A stretch of DNA of 55,057 nucleotides from Bacteroidota bacterium. Its GTDB lineage: Bacteria; Bacteroidota; Bacteroidia; Chitinophagales; Chitinophagaceae. Position 1 is the first letter of the stretch; each line of letters begins with the position of its first letter. The position numbers and the translations under genes were made by a program. Location: contig JAFDYE010000285.1 of assembly GCA_018267585.1 (NCBI GenBank), positions 1 through 55,057 on the forward strand, read 5' to 3'. Below, piece by piece: positions 47,556-55,057 of this stretch. The notes under the pieces are model-generated. The model was not told the origin of the DNA and searched no databases. It saw only the letters and a program-made list of their open reading frames with translations.

Positions 47556-49997
47556 TCATTCGCTGCGAAGGGATTTTACGGGGTTTGCGAGGGCCGCGCG
47601 GACGGTCTGAATACTGACCGTCAACAGGGCGATGGCAAGGGCGACGGCGCCGGCCACGAGGAAGATCCACCAGCTGATCTCAGTACGATAAGCAAACGTC
47701 CCCAGCCATTCGTACATGGCCCACCACGTAATCGGGAAAGCGATGAGCGCGGCGATCCCGACAAGGAGGGCGAAGTCTTTGCTTAGGAGGCTGACGATAG
47801 TGACGACGCGGGCGCCGAGGACTTTACGGATACCGATCTCCTTGGTGCGTTGTTCGGCAGCGTAGGTAACGAGGCCGAACAGACCGAGGCAGGCGATGAG
47901 GATGGCGAAGACGGCGAAGGTGATGAAGATCCGGCCGGTCTGCTGTTCGGCATGATACAATTTATCAAAGTCGTTATCCATGAAGGAGTAGATGAAGGGA
48001 ACTCCTTGCCTTGCGGCACGGAACTTATGCTCGACCTGCCGGACGAGGCTGAAGACATCATTCGTGTGGAACCGGATGGCCATGCTGACCCAGTAAGGGC
48101 TGACGTTCAGGACGAGAGGCTGTATCCTCTCGTGCATGGAATTATAATTGAAATCTTTTACCACGCCGACGACATGAAAGGGGCGTGCAGGAAACTCATG
48201 ATCCTTATACCAGATAATCAGATGGAGGGGATCCTTCACACCGAGCACCGCTATGGCAGCTTCATTTAGGATGACGCCGGCAGAGTCGGTGGGAAAATGC
48301 GCGAGGTCGAAGTTGCGGCCTTTGACGATCTGCATGCCGAGGGTGGGAACATAGTGATCGTCGACAGCGAGCGTGGTCATGAAGATCGCCTTCCTGGCGT
48401 CAAGCGAGGCATCCCGGAACCAGCCTGGCTGGCGGTACTGCCCGCTGCCGATGGTGGGGAGGTCGCCGGTGACGGTGGCGTCGGCGACCCCTGAAAGGGT
48501 GAGCAGATCCTTGCGAAGATTGGTCGTACCATCCCGGCCGAGCGGCCAGGTATCATGGATGACGAGTACCTTGTCGCGGTTAAAGCCGACTTCCTTATTT
48601 CGAATATAGTGCAGCTGGCGATAGATGACCAAAGTGCTGACGATAAGCCCAATAGAAATAAAAAATTGAAGGACCACCAGGCTGTTACGGAGCCAGCTGC
48701 TCTTGAAGCCCGCGGCTATCTTTCCCTTCAGTACATCAATCGGCTGAAAGGAGGAAAGGTAGAAGGCAGGGTAGCTGCCTGCGAGGCAGCCGACCAGCAG
48801 CACGAGGAGGATGAGGATGGGCAGAAACCGGCTACTGAAGAGCACGTCGGGATGGAGCGATTTGCCGGCAAGCTGATTGAGCATGGGTAGCAGGAGGACG
48901 GCAATGCCAAGGGCGAGGACGAGAGAGAAGAGGCTGAGCAGGATGGACTCGGTGAGGAACTGGAGGATGAGGTGCCCTTTGGTCGAACCGGCCACTTTGC
49001 GGATGCCCACCTCCTTGGCGCGATTGGCGCTGCGGGCGGTGCTGAGGTTCATGAAATTGACGCAGGCGATCAGCAGGATGAGCACGGCGATGATGGAGAA
49101 GATGTAAACGAACTGGATATTGCTGTTGGCTTCGAGCTCGTAAGACTTATTGGAATGGAGGTGGACGTCGGTGAGGGGGAAGATGGGGTACCGGATATGA
49201 TTACCCGCTTTCTCCAGATCGGCGACCGATGCGTGGACCAGTTGCTGGAGGGCCCGGCCGATATTCAGGTTGACGACCGCGTCTACATCCTTCTGGACCT
49301 CGGCTCGCGTTGTGCCGGGTTGGGCGAGGATATAGGTATAATAATTACTGCTTAGCCAGTTGTTGTCGTCCGGGTTATTGAAGTAGTAGGCTTCGCGGAG
49401 GGGACGGATGAAGCTGAAATGGAACTGGGACTGTTCCGGCATGTCCCGGATGACCCCGGTGATCTTGAGGGGTGTATTGTCAGTTCCAACCTCCAGCGTG
49501 CGGCCGATGACCTCGGTGCTGTTGAAATAGCGGCGGGCGGCACTTTCATCGATGACGATGGAATGAGGGTTGCTGAGGGCGGTATTGGGGTCGCCGGCGA
49601 TCATGGGCAGGGTGAAGACCTTGAAGATAGTCGAGTCGGCGAAGGTGAAGTGATGGTCGAGAATGTGGTCGTTGCCCTTCCTCACCAGCAGATCGCCCGG
49701 GTTGCGTAAGCGGACCATCTGCTGGATCTTTGGAAAGGAAGCGACAATGGCGGGGCCGAGAAATTTGGAGGTGGTGGCAGCATCGTACTGGGTGTTATTG
49801 ATGTAGCTATCCTCATCGATCCGGTAGATGCGGTCGGCGTTGATGTTGTAGCGGTCGTAACTGAGCTCATCGGTGACGTACAGGACGATCAGGAGGCAGA
49901 CGGCGAGGCCGGAAGCCAGGCCGATGATATTGAGGGCGGTGAAGCCCTTGCTTTTCCTGAGGCTGCGGAAGGCAATCTTGAGATAGTTGCGGAACAT
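47556..49997 (-). CDS. FtsX/MacB-type ABC transporter permease
   Basis: An 813-residue permease with two units, each a MacB periplasmic core plus FtsX membrane domain. Seen: MFRNYLKIAFRSLRKSKGF start and first helix (NIIGLASGLAVCLLIVLYVT), middle helices with FMNLSTARSANRAKEVGIRK, and a C-terminal FtsX unit with ERTKEIGIRKVLGA. The two EVGIRK/EIGIRK motifs mark the duplicated FtsX domains. Such proteins export or remodel envelope components, often with a separate ATPase; none is nearby. Convergent with the thioredoxin gene (38 bp apart). Confidence 0.93.
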   Translation of the reverse strand: MFRNYLKIAFRSLRKSKGFTALNIIGLASGLAVCLLIVLYVTDELSYDRYNINADRIYRIDEDSYINNTQYDAATTSKFLGPAIVASFPKIQQMVRLRNPGDLLVRKGNDHILDHHFTFADSTIFKVFTLPMIAGDPNTALSNPHSIVIDESAARRYFNSTEVIGRTLEVGTDNTPLKITGVIRDMPEQSQFHFSFIRPLREAYYFNNPDDNNWLSSNYYTYILAQPGTTRAEVQKDVDAVVNLNIGRALQQLVHASVADLEKAGNHIRYPIFPLTDVHLHSNKSYELEANSNIQFVYIFSIIAVLILLIACVNFMNLSTARSANRAKEVGIRKVAGSTKGHLILQFLTESILLSLFSLVLALGIAVLLLPMLNQLAGKSLHPDVLFSSRFLPILILLVLLVGCLAGSYPAFYLSSFQPIDVLKGKIAAGFKSSWLRNSLVVLQFFISIGLIVSTLVIYRQLHYIRNKEVGFNRDKVLVIHDTWPLGRDGTTNLRKDLLTLSGVADATVTGDLPTIGSGQYRQPGWFRDASLDARKAIFMTTLAVDDHYVPTLGMQIVKGRNFDLAHFPTDSAGVILNEAAIAVLGVKDPLHLIIWYKDHEFPARPFHVVGVVKDFNYNSMHERIQPLVLNVSPYWVSMAIRFHTNDVFSLVRQVEHKFRAARQGVPFIYSFMDNDFDKLYHAEQQTGRIFITFAVFAILIACLGLFGLVTYAAEQRTKEIGIRKVLGARVVTIVSLLSKDFALLVGIAALIAFPITWWAMYEWLGTFAYRTEISWWIFLVAGAVALAIALLTVSIQTVRAALANPVKSLRSE

Positions 49998-50211
49998 GGG
50001 TAGTCGTTTTTGACGAGTGGGGCGACCAGATCGTCAGAAAGGTACCAAAACAGTGCCTGATCCGTAATGTGTTGAAGATCATTCTTCTGCCGGGTGCTTG
50101 CATAAGCACATGATGTTCGGTTCCGATACAGTGATCGTACACCTGTCGCCCGATATACCTGCCTGCGACACTAAAAGGGAAGGGGGAATTGCCTTACGGA
50201 CAAATACCTTG

Positions 50212-50709
50212 TCACCGATCTTCCACTGGTTTATTGACTCTCTTTTGCTTCCTGAATTGCAGAAAAGAACCGATAATAAACAGAATGAAAAACAGAAGAA
50301 GTGTTTTCCCAATCAGGGGATCTTTTGGTCCGTGCGCCCAGGGGTGTCCCACGGGAAGACGGTTAAAAGTTTCATTAACGGTGGGAATCAACGACAGGAA
50401 AAAGCTGAAGGTAAGGAAGAAATTCTCGATAAAACGATAGCGGTTGTTCCCCTTTTTTCTTGTATAAAGAAAATAAGCTACCGAAATCAGTAGTACAATT
50501 AGCAGCGCAAGAATATGTCCCGGATTTACACCTTTAACACTGGACAAACCTAAGGCTGTTAACGAAGTGATCAACGTACAATAAAAATATATCTTGCCGG
50601 CCAGCTTGCTCAGATCAATTTTACCGTTGTTTATTAATGATATGACTGCCGCAACAATGGCTGCAACTCCTATGGCGGTATGAAAGATACCTAAATGTGA
50701 TAATCCCAT
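50212..50709 (-). CDS. Small multi-pass membrane protein of unknown function
   Basis: A 165-residue protein with four predicted membrane helices: about 8-25, 40-58, 65-84 and 132-150. His residues occur at or near helix ends (HLGIFHTAIG, NPGHILALL, GHPWAHGP). It resembles DUF2306-type small membrane proteins but I cannot confirm the family. Base composition is clearly more AT-rich than the genes to the left, suggesting a different origin. Confidence 0.65.
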   Translation of the reverse strand: MGLSHLGIFHTAIGVAAIVAAVISLINNGKIDLSKLAGKIYFYCTLITSLTALGLSSVKGVNPGHILALLIVLLISVAYFLYTRKKGNNRYRFIENFFLTFSFFLSLIPTVNETFNRLPVGHPWAHGPKDPLIGKTLLLFFILFIIGSFLQFRKQKRVNKPVEDR

Positions 50710-50737
50710 GATCTTAATTTTAAATTTGAATGCTTAA

Positions 50738-50983
50738 TTGATAATGCAAAGATCCAAAACAAAAAAAATCATGGGTTTGCCGATCGGGCCAATTATTTGT
50801 CAATATAGCTCAGCAAACCGGGACCATTCCGGCTTGACCGGAGTTCATCTTTCCATATCCGGAAATGTACCCGGCATAAGTGCGGAAGTTTTTGAAGCTA
50901 TTACACAAGGGGCAGAACAGAACTGTTTAATCTCTAAGGTATTGAATTTGGCCATCAGTTCGGAAGCCTATCTTGTTTCATAG
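50738..50983 (+). pseudogene. OsmC/Ohr family C-terminal remnant
   Basis: A short open frame whose last 50 residues (from about 50834) match the C-terminus of OsmC-type peroxiredoxins: TGVHLSISGNVPGISAEVFE followed by AEQNCLISKVLN and SEAYLV. The resolving-Cys motif, normally NCPxS, reads NCLIS. The first 30 or so residues do not look like OsmC and the catalytic N-terminal half is missing. Most likely a 5'-deleted gene. Confidence 0.55.
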
Positions 50984-51155
50984 CAATCGAGTTCAAGATA
51001 GGTTATATAAAATGGGATAACAGTGTCTGCCCAAGGTTTTTGCCTGGGTTTGGCTTAGCTTTGGACGGACATTGTATATTCGATCCGAGGTCACGTCTGA
51101 TATCGATACAATCAATAGGATGAACTATGATTTGGTATTCTTAAATTTCTATTAA

Positions 51156-52016
51156 ATGATCACAGGCTATAAGAAGTTTGACTTGTTTGGGAGAACATTC
51201 ATTCAAAAGGTGGATTTGAAGCCGCCTTTTGAATTTGCTTTTCCGACAGCGGAACAGGCGTGCTTTTTGTACATGTTGAAAGGTGAGACGCAATTTCAAT
51301 TTGACGATGAGCATCTCCGCATCCCCGCCAAACATGCTCTATTGCTAAACTGCCTGAACTCAGGAAACCAGATCAGCAATGCAGGTGATGGCAGTGGTGA
51401 AATTGTAATCGTTAGTTTCCATCCGGACATACTAAAGAAGATCTACGAAAGAGAGCTTCCGTTGATATTTCAGAAAAGCGATAAAGTCACCAACCAGTCA
51501 AACCGGAAGATCAACAACGATTTTTTAATTCAAAAATATATTGAAGGGCTCATTTTTTATTTCGAAAACCCGTCTTTGGTGAATGAAGAGATTTTGATTT
51601 TAAAACTGAGGGAAATTATTCTTTTATTATCGCAGACACGGGACGCCGAAACCATACAAGTTATACTGTCTCAACTTTTTTCGCCGGCAACTTATACGTT
51701 CAAACAAATTATAGAGGCTAACCTGTTTTCCAGGGTTAATATCGATGAGCTGGCGGAAAAAACCAATTTAAGCGTTTCTTCGTTCAAAAGGGAATTTAAA
51801 AAATTGTATAATGATTCGCCTGCGAATTATATAAGGAACAAAGGGCTGGAGAGAGCTGCGGAATTGCTCTTGGTTTCCGATGAGCGTATTACAGACATAG
51901 CCTTTAATTGTGGATTTAATGATCTGGCCAATTTCACCAGAAGTTTCAGTGATAAATACAAGACTTCGCCTTCGAACTACCGTTCGAAGCCGGGTAGACA
52001 CCGGACAGACATCTGA
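51156..52016 (+). CDS. AraC-family transcriptional regulator
   Basis: A 286-residue regulator. The N-terminal sensor domain is cupin-like (FAFPTAEQACFLYMLKGETQ, then FDDEHLRIPAKHALLLN). The C-terminal double helix-turn-helix covers about residues 190-280 (NIDELAEKTNLSVSSFKREF, ITDIAFNCGFNDLANFTRSF). AT-rich like its neighbours. No target is obvious; the membrane-protein gene to its left is divergent. Confidence 0.9.
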   Translation: MITGYKKFDLFGRTFIQKVDLKPPFEFAFPTAEQACFLYMLKGETQFQFDDEHLRIPAKHALLLNCLNSGNQISNAGDGSGEIVIVSFHPDILKKIYERELPLIFQKSDKVTNQSNRKINNDFLIQKYIEGLIFYFENPSLVNEEILILKLREIILLLSQTRDAETIQVILSQLFSPATYTFKQIIEANLFSRVNIDELAEKTNLSVSSFKREFKKLYNDSPANYIRNKGLERAAELLLVSDERITDIAFNCGFNDLANFTRSFSDKYKTSPSNYRSKPGRHRTDI

Positions 52017-52167
52017 AGAGGACGACGACCATCGTCAGCAACAGGAACTGGAACCCGCCAAAGGCATGCAACGGGACCAGCGGCGCATGCGAACACTTGT
52101 TTCCAGCCAGGCAAAATAGGAAAGTGTTTGTCTCATCATGATGCGCCGGAATTTACGAAAAAGTGCG

Positions 52168-52175
52168 TATCTTGA
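52168..52175 (+). promoter_or_regulatory. -7-like box (TATCTTGA) before the beta-propeller gene
   Basis: TATCTTGA is close to TAnnTTTG and lies 53 nt before the ATG at 52229. It overlaps the GTG at 52163 that would otherwise extend the frame, which supports the downstream start. Confidence 0.35.
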
Positions 52176-52228
52176 ACGAAGCAGTTTTTTTAACTTACGT
52201 TTCTGCTCTCCTATTAAATGCAAAGATT

Positions 52229-54046
52229 ATGACAAAGCAACGCTTAATTGCGATGGTACTGTTTTTGTTTTGTGTTATGCTGCTTTCTTTTGCTTGGGTA
52301 AAACCAGCCATCTTCCCAAATAAATCTGATTCCGATCCGATATATCATCTTGCGATTGCCAACTTCGGTCCAATAAATACCGATATATTTATTGCTGATG
52401 CAGATGGCAGCAATGCAAGGCCATTTCTTCCTGATCCTGCACTTGATTATAACGCTTCATTTTCAAAAGATGGGAAATGGATTGTATTTACATCCGAACG
52501 AAATGGCTCAGCGGATATTTTCCGAGCACGTCCGGATGGAACAGGACTGGAACAATTGACCAATGATCCGGCATTCGATGACCAGGCTGCATTTTCGCCC
52601 GATGGAAAAAAGATAGCGTTTGTTTCAAGTCGAAGCGGGCAGGCAGATATTTTTATTCTTGACATTGCCTCCAAAGAAATTACAAATATTACCAATGATC
52701 CCGCTGGCGATTTCCGCCCGGCATGGTCTCCTGATGGAAAATGGATTGCCTTTTCCTCGGATCGGGAATCCAACAAGCCTAAAGGGTTCGTGGGATTCGA
52801 AACCGCCCATTCCACAGAGATTTTTATCATTCAGCCCAACGGAAAAGGATTACATCGAATTACGCACAACCAGGCTTTTGCAGGCAGCCCTTCCTGGAGA
52901 CCCGATGGAACTAAGCTACTTATTTATGAAACGGAGGCTGCCGAAGTGAATAAGATTACCGCTCCGGTCGATCTAAAAGGCACCACGCAGATTGATATCA
53001 TAGATTTAAAGACCAATGAGAGAACGGTTGTAACTTCGACGCCGGGCGAGAAGTGGTCGCCGCATTGGGTATCGGCTGACCGGATTGCTTATTGTAGTGG
53101 CGGCCCCAACGGGGGTATCGAGTTCTTGACCGGGGCGGCAGGTCAACGCGGCGAATTTCAAAGCCCGTCATGGTCTTCCGACGGAACAAAAATGCTTTTT
53201 CATCGGGAACAGAGTTTCGAGAAGCCTCCCTTTGCAAAACTGTTCAGCCGGGACAAACGGTTTCAATTGATTCGTACGGGTATATTCCCTTCCTTTTGCG
53301 CCGATGGCTCAGGACTTATTTGCAACGACAAGACCGCCGGTATTATGGTGAATAAGATCATGCTGATGAATGCAAACGATGGCACTCACCGTTCTATCTT
53401 ATTTGGCGACTCTGTAAAAAGCGCCGTGGCGCCTGCTTACTCCCCGAAAGGAGATAAAATTGCCTTTGGCTTCGGCCGTTTCTTTCAAACACGCACGGGG
53501 CCTGCAATTGCCGATATCGCCGTCATCAACAGCGACGGAAGCGGTCTTAAGACCCTTACAGACGGCAAAGGCAATTATGGCTTTCCCTCCTGGTCGCCGG
53601 ATGGCAGGAAAATCGTTTACCGTGCTTCAAGTGATAGTGTGAAGGGCCTTCTTATCGTCGATGTGGAAACAGGCAAGATCACCACCCTTACCAGGGATAG
53701 CCATGATAATTTTCCCGGTTGGTCGCCAAACGGGGACCTCATAGCCTTTACCAGCAAGCGAGAAAATAATTATGATATCTATACCATCAAACCCGATGGT
53801 ACCGGTTTGAAAAGGCTTACGACAGACCAGGCGAATGACGCTCACAGTGCGTGGTCGCCCGATGGTAAATGGATTGCTTTCGCAAGCGGGTCCGGTGGGT
53901 TTAAAGACGAATCGGTATTACACCCCCTCAATCCGCAACCATATGGCGAAATATGCGTGATGCGTCCCGATGGTTCGGATAAAAGGGTATTGACCGATAA
54001 TCAGTATGAAGAGGCAACCCCGGCTTGGATGCCAATGAAAAAGTAG
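52229..54046 (+). CDS. WD40-like (PD40/TolB-type) beta-propeller protein
   Basis: A 605-residue protein from the ATG at 52229, with an N-terminal hydrophobic segment (MTKQRLIAMVLFLFCVMLLS) that is a signal peptide or anchor. It contains repeated PD40 motifs, at least ten copies of the type SPDGKWIAFSSDR (e.g. FSKDGKWIVFTSERNGSADI, FSPDGKKIAFVSSRSGQADI, WSPDGRKIVYRASSDSVKGL). These build one or two propellers as in TolB. No peptidase or TolB N-domain is attached, so it is a binding or scaffold protein, probably periplasmic. Confidence 0.88.
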   Translation: MTKQRLIAMVLFLFCVMLLSFAWVKPAIFPNKSDSDPIYHLAIANFGPINTDIFIADADGSNARPFLPDPALDYNASFSKDGKWIVFTSERNGSADIFRARPDGTGLEQLTNDPAFDDQAAFSPDGKKIAFVSSRSGQADIFILDIASKEITNITNDPAGDFRPAWSPDGKWIAFSSDRESNKPKGFVGFETAHSTEIFIIQPNGKGLHRITHNQAFAGSPSWRPDGTKLLIYETEAAEVNKITAPVDLKGTTQIDIIDLKTNERTVVTSTPGEKWSPHWVSADRIAYCSGGPNGGIEFLTGAAGQRGEFQSPSWSSDGTKMLFHREQSFEKPPFAKLFSRDKRFQLIRTGIFPSFCADGSGLICNDKTAGIMVNKIMLMNANDGTHRSILFGDSVKSAVAPAYSPKGDKIAFGFGRFFQTRTGPAIADIAVINSDGSGLKTLTDGKGNYGFPSWSPDGRKIVYRASSDSVKGLLIVDVETGKITTLTRDSHDNFPGWSPNGDLIAFTSKRENNYDIYTIKPDGTGLKRLTTDQANDAHSAWSPDGKWIAFASGSGGFKDESVLHPLNPQPYGEICVMRPDGSDKRVLTDNQYEEATPAWMPMKK

Positions 54047-54221
54047 ATTCCGAGGTTCTGTTAAGAAACCCGAATTGGAGACGGCCTGCACTTTTATGCG
54101 GCCCTCGTGAAAAGTAGTTGGCCGGAGTAGACGTTCCTCGAACCGGTTTTTAGAAGATTTAAGGCTAATTGCTGAATTATATGCCTGAGATTTTTGCGCC
54201 GCAAAGTAGAAAAATAAATTG

Positions 54222-54229
54222 TAACTTGC
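54222..54229 (+). promoter_or_regulatory. -7-like box (TAACTTGC) before the mntA-like gene
   Basis: TAACTTGC is a weak TAnnTTTG-like match 5 nt before the ATG at 54235. It is compatible with a near-leaderless transcript of the toxin-antitoxin pair and disfavours the upstream ATG at 54169. Confidence 0.3.
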
Positions 54230-54234
54230 ACGTA

Positions 54235-54525
54235 ATGTATACGTTAGAGGCCATATTGGAAAAGCTTCGGGCTTATAAGCCTGAGCTCCAGCGGAAATAT
54301 CCCATCTCCCGCCTGGGTTTATTTGGCTCTTACGCCCGTGGCGAAGCTACGGAGAACAGTGATATTGATGTCGCCGTAGAATTGAGTGGTCCGATGGGGC
54401 TCAATTTCGTGGCAATGGCAAACGAGATTGAAGACCTTTTCGGAACAAAGGTGGATGTCGTTCCAAAACGATCGATCAAACCAGTCTATCTCGCCTCAGT
54501 CGAAAAAGACATATTGTATGTCTAA
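54235..54525 (+). CDS. mntA: MntA-type nucleotidyltransferase antitoxin
   Basis: A 96-residue minimal nucleotidyltransferase. The GS-x10-DxD motif is intact: FGSYARGEATENSDIDVAVE. The following VDVVPKRSIKP gives the third acidic residue. MntA proteins neutralise HepT by adding AMP to its active-site Tyr. The ATG at 54235 gives the usual family length; an in-frame ATG at 54169 would add 22 unrelated residues. The 3' end overlaps hepT by 8 bp. Confidence 0.88.
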   Translation: MYTLEAILEKLRAYKPELQRKYPISRLGLFGSYARGEATENSDIDVAVELSGPMGLNFVAMANEIEDLFGTKVDVVPKRSIKPVYLASVEKDILYV

Positions 54526-54874
54526 ACGCACGCCATCGGTTGTTACGGGTGATATCCTACGTTGTATCGAGCACATCGAAACATACACCGCAAATCTTTC
54601 CTTCGATGAGTTCTCCAATAATTTCATGGTTATAGAGGCGTGTCTTTACAACATTCAAATAATTGGTGAAGCGGTGAGCCGACTTGCTGATGATGTCAAA
54701 GACTCGAATCCTCAAATTCCATGGATATTAATCAAAGGCATGCGAAACAGATTAATCCACGAATATTTCGGTACAGATCTACCACTTGTTTGGAATACGA
54801 TCAAGAACGACCTTCCCTGTTTTACCCAGGAATTAAAAGTCATTCAAGCCCAGCTTATCAAAGGAAATCGCTAG
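54518..54874 (+). CDS. hepT: HepT-type HEPN ribonuclease toxin
   Basis: A 118-residue helical HEPN protein. The RNase motif Rx4HxY is present in MRNRLIHEYFGTD, including the Tyr that MntA modifies. IEACLYNIQIIGEAVSRLAD is the typical second helix. The ATG at 54518 overlaps the end of the antitoxin gene, so the pair is translationally coupled. Type VII toxin-antitoxin module. Confidence 0.9.
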   Translation: MSKRTPSVVTGDILRCIEHIETYTANLSFDEFSNNFMVIEACLYNIQIIGEAVSRLADDVKDSNPQIPWILIKGMRNRLIHEYFGTDLPLVWNTIKNDLPCFTQELKVIQAQLIKGNR

Positions 54875-54888
54875 TAAAAGCTTGTTGA

Positions 54889-55057
54889 CGAACAAGGCCG
54901 CCTCACTACCAAACAAAAACGCCCCTCGCTGTCGGCGCCAGGCAAACGGGAAAGAGCACTTTAGTACAAACGATTGCAAAGGGGCTTTCTTCCGGTGAAA
55001 AGCCCGCACCCTATGTGACACTCGACCGGCCCGTTTTGCTGGCATCGGCCTCATCCG
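54889..55057 (+). pseudogene. P-loop ATPase fragment (AAA_14/DUF4143-like), 5'-truncated and cut by window edge
   Basis: An open frame between the TGA at 54886-54888 and the window end encodes VGARQTGKSTLVQTIAKGL, then PYVTLDRPVLLASASS. This matches the P-loop (GxRQxGKxTL) and the YxxLDxP strand of AAA_14 ATPases, usually followed by a DUF4143 domain. No ATG, GTG or TTG start lies between 54889 and the P-loop, and the usual 20-40 N-terminal residues are missing. Either a deletion removed the start or a frameshift separates it. The rest is outside the window. Confidence 0.6.

Noticed and set aside
50079-50312. Minus-strand frame with WKIGDKVFVRK past the end of the small membrane protein
   Set aside because: It overlaps the membrane-protein gene in another frame and the C-terminal part cannot be assigned to a family; not enough to call a gene.
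54084-54108. Hairpin GGCC-T-GCA / TGC-GGCC after the beta-propeller gene
   Set aside because: Stem is short and bulged and no T-run follows, so it is not called a terminator.
54833-55054. Minus-strand 73-codon frame at the right end
   Set aside because: The plus strand there encodes a P-loop and YVTLDRP motif, which is a far better explanation.

Overview
The window looks like chromosomal DNA from a soil or plant-litter type Bacteroidota, most likely the Chitinophagaceae. Supporting traits are two SusC/SusD pairs, an ECF sigma/FecR pair feeding a SusC that carries an STN domain, TAT-exported Gfo/Idh/MocA and TIM-barrel sugar enzymes, a DUF1080 protein, and Bacteroidota-style -7 boxes (TAnnTTTG and TATCTTCG-like). 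Assignment is by inspection only, without database searches.

Layout. 1-329 (-): truncated start of an exported amidohydrolase with a repeat-rich linker. 464-5111: HAD phosphatase, DUF2905 protein, GH43 lipoprotein, and a pair of TAT-exported sugar enzymes. 5179-9621 (-): KatG, with a TPR-histidine kinase upstream. 10012-12253: OmpA-like lipoprotein with an interrupted domain, a secreted protein of unknown function, and a frameshifted small lipoprotein. 12421-13308 (-): AraC regulator divergent from the main locus.

13558-35153 (+) is the centre of the window: fourteen tightly packed or overlapping genes that look like one operon. It starts as a polysaccharide utilisation locus (SusC, SusD, three tandem GH38-like exported hydrolases, a sugar-porter MFS). 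It continues with a solute-binding-like protein lacking a signal peptide, an enoyl-CoA hydratase, an M24 hydrolase, a CaiB/BaiF CoA-transferase, an SDR dehydrogenase, a cupin, an RraA-type aldolase and a mannonate-dehydratase-like protein. My working model is export-side cleavage of an alpha-mannoside-like glycan, import by the MFS, and non-phosphorylative oxidation/dehydration/aldol cleavage in the cytoplasm, with a CoA branch of unknown purpose. I do not recognise this combination as a described pathway.

35164-38079: a GMC oxidoreductase (-) divergent from a DUF1080 protein (+), a plausible 3-keto-glycoside pair. The DUF1080 gene and the susC at 13558 share a 49-bp promoter element (35/49 identical). 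38150-47517 (+): ECF sigma, FecR, SusC with STN, SusD, and an internally duplicated TlpA-like thioredoxin protein; this block appears to have a base skew opposite to its surroundings. 47556-49997 (-): FtsX/MacB-type permease. 50212-55057: a more AT-rich accessory end with a small membrane protein, an OsmC remnant, an AraC regulator, a WD40-like beta-propeller protein, a MntA/HepT toxin-antitoxin pair, and a 5'-truncated P-loop ATPase running off the window.
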